Shown here: piece after piece, positions 1 through 4,903 of the stretch
Layout: every line of letters starts with the position of its first letter
Position numbering within the stretch: position 1 is the first letter of the stretch
From: Clostridia bacterium
Lineage (GTDB): Bacteria > Bacillota > Clostridia > Lutisporales > Lutisporaceae
DNA: 7,635 nucleotides
Reading direction: 5' to 3'
Assembly: GCA_029256365.1 (NCBI GenBank)
Contig: JAQSYB010000084.1
Span: forward strand, 1 to 7,635
The notes under the pieces: generated by a model
Database searches by the model: none
What the model saw: only the letters and a program-made list of their open reading frames with translations
Told to the model about the DNA's origin: nothing
Made by a program: the position numbers and the translations under genes

Positions 1-887
1 ATTTTATTGAGGATAAGTGTATTGGAATGGAGGAGGCTTTTGACAGATTAGACAGCATTGATGTACTATTTATAGCCCTTCCCCACGGCAAGGCTTTTCA
101 ATTAACGGAAAAAGCATTAAGTCTTGGTGTAAAGGTAATTGATCTAGGAGCAGATTTCAGACTTCATTCTAAGGATGAATATGAGTCGTGGTATGAAGTA
201 AAGCATGAAGCAGCAAATCTTTTAGATAAAGCAGTTTATGGACTGTGTGAATTAAACAGAGATCAGATAAAGGACTGCAGCCTCGTGGCAAATCCAGGCT
301 GTTATCCCACAGCCACCATACTTGGCTTGGCACCTTTATTAAGCAATAAGCTGGTAGATGTCAATTCTATTATTATAGATGCCAAATCTGGCGTTTCTGG
401 TGCGGGAAGATCAGCCAGTATTCCAGGACTCTTTACGGAATGCAATGAATCCATCAAGGCATACGGCGTAGCGGGACATAGGCACACACCAGAAATTGAG
501 CAGGAATTAAGTAAATTGGCAGGAGAAAAAGCAATTGTATCCTTTACTCCGCACTTGGTGCCTATGAACAGAGGAATACTGTCGACCTGCTACAGTACAT
601 TAACGGCTAATTTGACAACAGAAGAGCTTAGAGGCATATATCTTGATTTCTATCAGGATGAATTCTTTGTTAAGATATTAGATACATTGCCTGAAACAAG
701 ATGGGTAAGAGGTTCGAATCTATGCCATATTGGAATGAAAATAGACAAACGAACCAATCGAGTAATTATCATATCAGCTATAGATAATCTAATAAAAGGA
801 GCTGCAGGTCAAGCGGTTCAAAACATGAATATTATGTTGGGTATTCAGGAGTACAAGGGCTTAAAGTTTTTGGCTATGGCTCCATAA
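1..887 (+). CDS. argC: N-acetyl-gamma-glutamyl-phosphate reductase, 5'-truncated by window edge
   Basis: This enzyme carries out the NADPH-dependent reduction of N-acetylglutamyl phosphate to N-acetylglutamate semialdehyde, the third step of arginine/ornithine synthesis, in the cytoplasm. The reading frame is open from the first bases, so the gene begins upstream. About 294 residues are visible against a usual length near 345, so roughly 50 residues of the N-terminal nucleotide-binding region (including the GxxGxxG loop) are missing. Visible hallmarks are the IALPHG segment after the Rossmann strand, GADFRL, the catalytic cysteine in NPGCYPTA (TGT at 300-302), the GVSGAGR loop, the histidine-bearing GHRHTPEIEQ, HLVPMNRGI, and the C-terminal NLIKGAAGQAVQN helix. 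The first internal ATG (27) is not a credible start because family homology continues upstream of it. The GNAT gene follows after 40 nt with no terminator between, suggesting co-transcription. The promoter and any ArgR site lie outside the window. Confidence 0.97.
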   Translation, partial: FIEDKCIGMEEAFDRLDSIDVLFIALPHGKAFQLTEKALSLGVKVIDLGADFRLHSKDEYESWYEVKHEAANLLDKAVYGLCELNRDQIKDCSLVANPGCYPTATILGLAPLLSNKLVDVNSIIIDAKSGVSGAGRSASIPGLFTECNESIKAYGVAGHRHTPEIEQELSKLAGEKAIVSFTPHLVPMNRGILSTCYSTLTANLTTEELRGIYLDFYQDEFFVKILDTLPETRWVRGSNLCHIGMKIDKRTNRVIIISAIDNLIKGAAGQAVQNMNIMLGIQEYKGLKFLAMAP

Positions 888-927
888 ATATAAAAAAATA
901 ATCTAAAAATGAACTGGGGGTAGATCG

Positions 928-1461
928 ATGGAAAAGGTTGAAATTGTGGTTGAAAAGGCTCGACAGAGACACATACCGCAAATACAAGAGGTATCAAAGG
1001 AAGCTTTTGGCTTATATGCTGAAGGGGCGGGAATTGCTGCTATTGTCGGTTCTCTGAATGAAACATATGACTATCTAAAGGAAGAAATAGAAAACAAGAT
1101 GGTCTTTGTAGCATTGCTGGGAGATGTAGTAGTTGGAACTGTCAGAGTGGAAGTGAAGGAAGATCATACTGCATATTTAAGCAGATTTGGCGTAAAGGGA
1201 GAATATCAAAGCAAAGGAATTGGTAAGCTTCTGATGAATGCAGTTGATGAGGCCATGGAGGAGTTGGGAATTGAAAAATTATATCTTCATACTGCATCTA
1301 GAATGCTGTCACTAGTCAGATTCTATTATGCAAGAGGATTTTATATTGAATCAACCACTAAGAACAGAGGATATATCAGAGCATTGTTATGCAAGGAATA
1401 TGACACTGTAATCACAAATCATTCATTCAATATGGAATGTAAAAATTTAGCCGTTTTTTAA
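928..1461 (+). CDS. GNAT-family N-acetyltransferase
   Basis: This is a 177-residue cytoplasmic enzyme of the GCN5-related fold, expected to move an acetyl group from acetyl-CoA to an amine; the acceptor is unknown. The acetyl-CoA pyrophosphate-binding signature is visible as YQSKGIGK (residues 93-100), following the beta-4 strand around YLSRFGV. The beta-5 strand is around LYLHTA (118-123), and FYYARGF (132-138) is the usual Y-x-x-x-GF end motif. The start ATG is preceded by a purine-rich site (ACTGGGGG, about 8 nt upstream). The gene lies 40 nt after argC and ends 47 nt before a strong hairpin, so it is probably the last gene of an arginine-related transcript. From context it may act in or near N-acetylglutamate chemistry (compare short stand-alone N-acetylglutamate synthases), but nothing in the sequence fixes this. 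It could equally be a generic small-molecule or protein acetyltransferase. Confidence 0.9.
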   Translation: MEKVEIVVEKARQRHIPQIQEVSKEAFGLYAEGAGIAAIVGSLNETYDYLKEEIENKMVFVALLGDVVVGTVRVEVKEDHTAYLSRFGVKGEYQSKGIGKLLMNAVDEAMEELGIEKLYLHTASRMLSLVRFYYARGFYIESTTKNRGYIRALLCKEYDTVITNHSFNMECKNLAVF

Positions 1462-1508
1462 AGGGGTGAATTGTTTTTTATATTAAAGATAAGAGGAAAC
1501 ACAAATAT

Positions 1509-1546
1509 TAAATCCACAAGATTAGAAAGAAAATCTTGTGGATTTA
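1509..1546. terminator. Bidirectional Rho-independent terminator between convergent genes
   Basis: A perfect 15-bp stem (1509-1523 with 1532-1546; arm core AAATCCACAAGATT) closes an 8-nt loop. On the plus strand it is followed by a T-rich run (TTTATTTATT); on the minus strand it is followed by ATATTTGTGTTT. It sits between the end of the GNAT gene (1461) and the stop codon of the convergent ArsC-like gene (1548), so it can end both transcripts. The U-run is not continuous on either side, so efficiency is uncertain. Confidence 0.85.
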
Positions 1547-1547
1547 T

Positions 1548-1886
1548 TTATTCCCAGGCTTCCCAAATCTCTGGGGTATAGCCAACCGTAGCTTGCTTGC
1601 CATTGCGGACAATAGGTGTATGATAAAGCTTTGGGTTATTCAGCAAAATCTCTTTTTTTATGGTGCTGCTTCCTATTTTGTGGAGATTAAGCCTCTCGTA
1701 GTCCTTTACTGCCTTGTTTATCAGATTTGCCAAACCAACAGCTGCTTCAATGCTGTTTAGCTCACCCTTGCTAAGCCCCTTTTCCAGCAAATCTACAAAC
1801 TGAAACTTAATATTTCTTTCCTTGAAATAGCGCTGCGCCTTTTTGGTGTCAAAACACTTTTGGATACCAAAAATTTGTATATTCAA
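1548..1886 (-). CDS. ArsC/Spx-family thioredoxin-fold protein (arsenate reductase-like)
   Basis: This small cytoplasmic protein belongs to the ArsC/Spx/YffB superfamily. With a TTG start at 1886-1884 it has 112 residues, normal for the family. The N-terminus reads MNIQIFGIQKCFDT: a beta strand followed by the single redox cysteine (Cys11) in a C-F-D-T context, then a helix (KKAQRYFKERNI). The C-terminal part carries LYHTPIVRNGK and GYTPEIWE, which match the cis-Pro 'TPI(V)' and 'G(F/Y)xxExWE' patterns of the family. It has one cysteine at the active site instead of the CxxC of Spx, so it resembles the YffB-like glutathione/thioredoxin-linked reductase branch more than a transcriptional regulator. 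Arsenate reduction is not demonstrated, and no ars genes are nearby. An in-frame ATG (1895-1893) would add three residues, but its SD site would abut it with no spacing; longer upstream starts precede the SD and run through a hairpin, so I reject them. Confidence 0.85.
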   Translation of the reverse strand: MNIQIFGIQKCFDTKKAQRYFKERNIKFQFVDLLEKGLSKGELNSIEAAVGLANLINKAVKDYERLNLHKIGSSTIKKEILLNNPKLYHTPIVRNGKQATVGYTPEIWEAWE

Positions 1887-1895
1887 TGAACTCAT

Positions 1896-1901
1896 CTCCT
1901 C
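1896..1901 (-). promoter_or_regulatory. SD site that favours the TTG start of the ArsC-like gene
   Basis: On the minus strand GAGGAG (1901-1896) is immediately followed by an ATG (1895-1893) and, nine bases after the SD, by an in-frame TTG (1886-1884). Zero spacing is not workable for initiation, whereas 9 nt is near optimal. The TTG also gives a protein beginning at the conserved NIQIFG strand. I therefore infer TTG initiation. Confidence 0.6.
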
Positions 1902-1908
1902 ATCACTA

Positions 1909-1946
1909 AAGTAGGGGCTGACCCATGTGTCAGCCCGCATATACTT
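1909..1946 (-). promoter_or_regulatory. 5'-terminal mRNA hairpin in the leader of the ArsC-like gene
   Basis: An 8-bp perfect GC-rich stem (GGGCTGAC at 1915-1922 with GTCAGCCC at 1929-1936, 6-nt loop) is extended by an outer 5-bp pairing (AAGTA 1909-1913 with TACTT 1942-1946) across a small asymmetric internal loop. The transcription start predicted from the promoter at 1953-1981 falls at about 1946, so the structure would occupy the extreme 5' end of the mRNA. No U-run follows it in the direction of transcription, so it is not a terminator. Possible roles are 5'-end mRNA stabilisation or a regulatory leader; it could also be an unrelated intergenic repeat. Confidence 0.55.
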
Positions 1947-1952
1947 CTGTTT

Positions 1953-1981
1953 ATTATATCAATGCTTATAATTCTTGTAAA
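1953..1981 (-). promoter_or_regulatory. Sigma-A-type promoter of the ArsC-like gene
   Basis: Reading the minus strand, TTTACA (1981-1976, 5 of 6 to consensus) is separated by exactly 17 bp from a perfect TATAAT (1958-1953). The predicted start is about 1946, some 45 nt before the SD. This is the best-matching promoter in the window. Confidence 0.8.
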
Positions 1982-2050
1982 CTTTAGGACGCTGCATACA
2001 TATTTTGGCCATTAATATAAAAAACTAGTAGTATATTTGGAGGTGTCGTG

Positions 2051-2200
2051 ATGAAGTGTAAGAACTGTCACCATTTCAACAAAACCAGCAATGTAGAGTT
2101 GAGCAATGAGCTGATTGACATTACTGGGATTTGCAATTTAAGCGGAGCAGTCAAGAAATCAAAGGACAACTGTGCAACTGGTAATTTTCTCCGCAAATAG
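2051..2200 (+). CDS. Four-cysteine miniprotein, function unknown (49 aa)
   Basis: This short gene has a strong SD (GGAGGTG, 2039-2045) placed 5 nt before ATG and ends at TAG (2198-2200). The product begins MKCKNCHHFNK and contains cysteines 3, 6, 28 and 41, with a GICNLSG segment around Cys28 and DNCATG around Cys41. The CxxC...C...C spacing suggests a small zinc-binding knuckle, less likely an iron-sulfur site. There is no signal peptide or membrane segment, so it is probably cytoplasmic. It is divergent from the ArsC-like gene, with about 165 bp between the two start codons; a clear promoter is seen only for the other gene. The next promoter starts 3 nt after its stop codon and no terminator separates it from the cupin gene. 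I do not recognise the family with certainty; the compact SD, spacing and non-random cysteine layout argue that it is real. Confidence 0.65.
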   Translation: MKCKNCHHFNKTSNVELSNELIDITGICNLSGAVKKSKDNCATGNFLRK

Positions 2201-2203
2201 ATA

Positions 2204-2232
2204 TTTTATATACCATAGTAATATGATATAAT
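2204..2232 (+). promoter_or_regulatory. Extended -10 promoter of the cupin gene
   Basis: TGATATAAT at 2224-2232 is a perfect TATAAT (2227-2232) with an upstream TG, the extended -10 form. The region at -35 (about 2204-2209, TTTTAT) matches consensus poorly, as is typical for extended -10 promoters. The predicted start is near 2239, giving a leader of about 40 nt before the cupin ATG. Confidence 0.65.
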
Positions 2233-2277
2233 TTCCTCGATGGCTAGAATAATATGAAAAGCTAGGGAGGTAAATGA

Positions 2278-2616
2278 ATGGAAGCAATCATCAGAAATCA
2301 TAAGGACATAGAATTTGTGAAGCATCCAAAGCACGTTGAAGTGTATAAAAAGGATTTGACCAACAATGATGAAAACGGCAGACTTTCTGCTCATTATCTG
2401 CACATTATGCCGGGTGGCGAGATTGTTCCTCATACCCATGATGTACTTGAGGTATTTTATATTTTATCAGGCAAAGGTTCTGCACTAATCAATGGAGAGC
2501 AGAAGGCTGCTGAAACAGGCAGCGTTATTGTTGCACCTCCGGGAAGTGTGCACGGGCTTAAAAATGATGGCAGTGAGATCATTGAGCTTTATGCAGTATT
2601 CTCACCAGGTCTATAA
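2278..2616 (+). CDS. Single-domain cupin protein
   Basis: This is a 112-residue cytoplasmic protein with one cupin_2 beta-barrel. Both cupin motifs are present: motif 1 as PHTHDVLEVFYILSGKG, supplying putative metal ligands His52, His54 and Glu58, and motif 2 as GSVIVAPPGSVHGLKN, supplying His92. The full 3-His/1-Glu set suggests a bound divalent metal (Mn, Fe, Ni or Zn). The family includes isomerases, dioxygenases, epimerases and ligand-binding regulators, and sequence alone does not give the substrate. The start is set by AGGGAGGT about 7 nt upstream of ATG 2278. It has its own promoter (2204-2232) and a terminator (2683-2708), so it is probably transcribed alone, possibly with read-through from the miniprotein gene. 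Confidence 0.88.
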   Translation: MEAIIRNHKDIEFVKHPKHVEVYKKDLTNNDENGRLSAHYLHIMPGGEIVPHTHDVLEVFYILSGKGSALINGEQKAAETGSVIVAPPGSVHGLKNDGSEIIELYAVFSPGL

Positions 2617-2627
2617 CTAGAATCGGT

Positions 2628-2674
2628 AGGTTGGCAGTATTCATAATGAATGAGATTGGATACTGCTTCAACCT
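2628..2674 (+). other. Bulged stem-loop in the cupin 3' untranslated region
   Basis: AGGTTG-GCAGTAT (2628-2640) pairs with ATACTGC-TT-CAACCT (2660-2674), giving 13 base pairs with a two-base bulge and a 19-nt loop. Inside the loop region, ATTCAT-A-ATGAAT (2639-2651) is itself a perfect palindrome, so an alternative fold exists. No U-run follows directly. It sits 12 nt after the cupin stop and 9 nt before the next hairpin. It may be a 3'-end stabiliser or part of a composite terminator. Confidence 0.45.
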
Positions 2675-2682
2675 GGCTATAT

Positions 2683-2708
2683 AAGATAGAGCATAATGCT
2701 CTATTTTT
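2683..2708 (+). terminator. Rho-independent terminator after the cupin gene
   Basis: The stem ATAGAGCA (2686-2693) pairs with TGCTCTAT (2697-2704) around a TAA loop and is followed by TTTTT (2704-2708). Additional A-U and G-U pairs can extend it outward to 2683/2707. It lies only 21 nt before the start of the pseudouridine synthase. A weak TTGGAT (2656-2661) and TATAAG (2680-2685) upstream could be a promoter, in which case this hairpin would be in the leader of the next gene as an attenuator; the simpler reading is the cupin terminator. Confidence 0.75.
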
Positions 2709-2728
2709 CTATAAGGGGATATCCAAAG

Positions 2729-3694
2729 ATGAAGGAAATAAAGATTTCAGAAAATGAAGCGCAGCAAAGACTGGATCGTTTTTTAAGAAAGTATCTGCCG
2801 GACTTTAAGCTAGGTGATATTTATAAGCTTTTTAGAAATAAAAAGGTAAAAGTAAACAACAAGAGAGAGAAGGAAAACTATATGCTGCAGCTGGATGATA
2901 TCATACAGCTGTATATTGCTGATGCAGCACAACCAGAGCATAAGCATGCCAAAGCACCTGCAAAGCCAATTGATATAGTGTATGAGGATGAAAATATACT
3001 CTTGGTAAACAAGCCCTTTGGATTATTAACACATCCTGACAGTCCCGGGGATAGTGACACCTTGATTGATCGTGCCTTATACTATATTTCACAGCAGGAG
3101 GGCTATATCCCTTCGCCTACCTTTACGCCTTCCACCTGCAACAGACTAGATCGGAATACTGGTGGCATAGTCATTGTTGCAAAGAATTATACTTCGCTGA
3201 AGGCTGCCAACAAGCTTGTGCGGGAACGCGGCATTCAGAAGCTCTATCTATGTGTTGTAAAAGGTGTCATTCGAGAAGCGGGAGAGGTAGTGAATTTTCT
3301 TCTGAAGGATGAAGAAAGCAATAAGGTGGAGATACTAGAGGAACAGGAAGCTGGGGCCAAGGGCGTCCACACAAAATATAAGCCTGTAGCTTCAAATGGT
3401 GAATATACCTTGATGGAGGTTGAGCTGATTACAGGCAGGGCCCATCAAATAAGAGCACACTTTGCCAGCATAGGGCATCCTATTGTTGGAGATGTGAAGT
3501 ATGGAGACAAGAATACAAACAAAGTCTTTTTGGAGCAATTTCAATTAAAGCATCAGTTTCTTTATGCATATCAAATTGTATTTAAAGAAGCTGAGGAGGG
3601 CTTGGAATATTTGAAGGGGAAACGCTTCACCAGTAAGCTGCCTGCTTCCTTTGAAAAGATTAACCAACAACTGTTTGACAAGAGGGTGAAATAA
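2729..3694 (+). CDS. RluA-family 23S rRNA-type pseudouridine synthase with S4 domain
   Basis: This enzyme isomerises uridine to pseudouridine in structured RNA, most probably 23S rRNA in the RluC/RluD manner. The 321-residue product starts at ATG 2729, 9 nt after AAGGGGAT. An earlier in-frame ATG (2696) lies inside the terminator hairpin and is rejected. An N-terminal S4 RNA-binding domain (about residues 3-63, AQQRLDRFLRKYLP) is followed by a linker and the catalytic domain from about residue 80. The catalytic motif reads NRLDRNTGG with Asp141, where most relatives have HRLDRxTSG, so the His and Ser positions are substituted. KLYL (conserved Tyr173) and GRAHQIRAHFASIGHPIVGD complete the active site, with Ala replacing the usual Thr in GRTHQIR. 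Its stop codon overlaps the start of the methyltransferase gene (TAATG), implying translational coupling. Exact target positions cannot be read from sequence. Confidence 0.92.
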   Translation: MKEIKISENEAQQRLDRFLRKYLPDFKLGDIYKLFRNKKVKVNNKREKENYMLQLDDIIQLYIADAAQPEHKHAKAPAKPIDIVYEDENILLVNKPFGLLTHPDSPGDSDTLIDRALYYISQQEGYIPSPTFTPSTCNRLDRNTGGIVIVAKNYTSLKAANKLVRERGIQKLYLCVVKGVIREAGEVVNFLLKDEESNKVEILEEQEAGAKGVHTKYKPVASNGEYTLMEVELITGRAHQIRAHFASIGHPIVGDVKYGDKNTNKVFLEQFQLKHQFLYAYQIVFKEAEEGLEYLKGKRFTSKLPASFEKINQQLFDKRVK

Positions 3695-4857
3695 TGAATG
3701 CAGCACTAGAGAAAAAACTAGAGAATGTATTGGGTACAATTATTGTTAAGCTAGAGGAAAATCTAGACTTTTTTAAGAGTCTTGATATAGAATTTACAAG
3801 TAAATTGCAAAAGCCTAGTAAGCTTGAGATCAGATTGGCAAATGACAAGCTGGTTTATAAATTGGGCAAAACAAAGCTGGAAATGGAGCCCCAAAAGCTT
3901 TCAAAGCTTATATTTGAACAGGGCAAAGCCTTTGATGAATGTTCCATTCAGTATGTTGAACGCGGTACAAGCATTACAATCTGGACAGAAAAAGGCAATG
4001 TAAAGATCAAATACAATGAGACACAAATACAAGACAACATACCCCATGATGATGTATCCGCCAGAAGCAATAGAGAGTATCTGGTCAAGGTAGGGGAAGC
4101 CGATGAGCTGCTCAGAGAAATAGGCATCCTAAGTGCACAGAACAAAATAAAGAATGATATGATACGCAAGTACAATCAAATAGATCGCTTTGTAGAACTG
4201 ACAGAAGGAATCATCAAACAGCTGGCTGAGGGCAAGGAAAGTATAACTGTACTGGACTGTGCCTGCGGGAAATCCTATCTGTCCTTTGTATTAAACTATT
4301 ACATCAAGGAAAAGCTCAATAAAAACTGCTATTTTATAGGGCTTGATATATCGGAGCAGGTAATTGCCTCCTCCAAGCAGATGGCATCCAATTTAGGCTA
4401 CAAGAACATGGAATTCTTGGCAGTAAATATACAAAACTATATGCCTGCAAAGAAGATTGATTTGGTAATTAGCCTACATGGCTGTGATATTGCAACGGAT
4501 ATGGCAATTGCTGCAGGCATCAGATACAACGCCGAAGCTGTAGTGGTGATACCCTGCTGCCAAAGAGAAATACTGAGCCAATACCAATATCAGCCCTTAA
4601 AGGAAATCACAAAGCATGGCATTTTAAAGGCAAGATTGGCAGACGTGCTTACAGATGGAATTAGAGGCATCATACTAGAATCCATGGGCTATGAGGTTTC
4701 CATAGTAGAATACATATCCCCCCTGGATACACCCAAAAACCTGATGATAAGAGCGATTAAGCAGGGGCCTAAAAACCGAAAGGCATATGAAGCATACCTT
4801 GAGCTTAAGGAATCCCTGGGTATAGAGCCAACCCTAGCACGACTAATCAATATATAA
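3694..4857 (+). CDS. Class I SAM-dependent methyltransferase, Methyltransf_32-like
   Basis: This is a 387-residue cytoplasmic protein. The C-terminal half is a Rossmann methyltransferase: motif I VLDCACGKSY (186-195), an acidic SAM-ribose position in GLDIS (216-220), LHGCDIATDM (261-270) and PCCQ (287-290). The last two correspond to the 'LHxCDxATD' and 'PCC' signatures of the Methyltransf_32 group (METTL25/GSTCD relatives). The N-terminal 180 residues lack recognised motifs apart from a charged helix and KYNQIDRFVEL just before the catalytic domain; they may bind substrate RNA. Its ATG shares one base with the stop of the pseudouridine synthase, and its SD (GAGGGTG, 3682-3688) lies inside that gene, so the two are co-translated. 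This suggests an RNA-modification role, but the substrate is inferred from context only. It ends at TAA (4855-4857), nine bases before the next hairpin. Confidence 0.85.
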   Translation: MNAALEKKLENVLGTIIVKLEENLDFFKSLDIEFTSKLQKPSKLEIRLANDKLVYKLGKTKLEMEPQKLSKLIFEQGKAFDECSIQYVERGTSITIWTEKGNVKIKYNETQIQDNIPHDDVSARSNREYLVKVGEADELLREIGILSAQNKIKNDMIRKYNQIDRFVELTEGIIKQLAEGKESITVLDCACGKSYLSFVLNYYIKEKLNKNCYFIGLDISEQVIASSKQMASNLGYKNMEFLAVNIQNYMPAKKIDLVISLHGCDIATDMAIAAGIRYNAEAVVVIPCCQREILSQYQYQPLKEITKHGILKARLADVLTDGIRGIILESMGYEVSIVEYISPLDTPKNLMIRAIKQGPKNRKAYEAYLELKESLGIEPTLARLINI

Positions 4858-4865
4858 GAATAAAT

Positions 4866-4903
4866 AGCACCTCTCGTGGAATAATTCTAAGGGAGGTGTT
4901 TTT
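4866..4903 (+). terminator. Terminator-like hairpin that contains the SD of the next gene
   Basis: AGCACCTCTC (4866-4875) pairs with GGGAGGTGTT (4891-4900) through 10 bp including two G-U pairs, with a small inner GAAT/ATTC pairing in the loop, followed by TTTTT (4899-4903). This looks like a Rho-independent terminator for the pseudouridine synthase/methyltransferase unit. The 3' arm is also the SD of the DUF362 gene and the U-run ends directly at its GTG start, so folding would both end transcription and hide the ribosome site. It may be an attenuator or translational switch. Confidence 0.7.
4889..4898 (+). promoter_or_regulatory. Strong SD of the DUF362 gene buried in a hairpin arm
   Basis: AAGGGAGGTG is a near-perfect SD with GGAGG seven bases before GTG 4904. 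The complementary CACCTCTC at 4868-4875 resembles the 16S rRNA anti-SD and can mask it. This SD decides the GTG start. Confidence 0.75.

Noticed and set aside
1536..1760. Plus-strand 74-codon open frame opposite the ArsC-like gene
   Set aside because: It starts within the terminator hairpin, lacks an SD and is antisense to a gene with clear family motifs and a strong promoter.
1915..1936. Hairpin GGGCTGAC/GTCAGCCC as a member of the same repeat family as the twin palindromes
   Set aside because: The core sequence and loop length differ from GGTGCC-N-GGCACC; only the general hairpin form is shared, so I treat it separately.
2206..2439. Minus-strand 77-codon open frame over the cupin promoter and N-terminus
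   Set aside because: There is no SD and it is antisense to a cupin with complete metal-binding motifs; its hydrophobic look is a by-product of the antisense frame.
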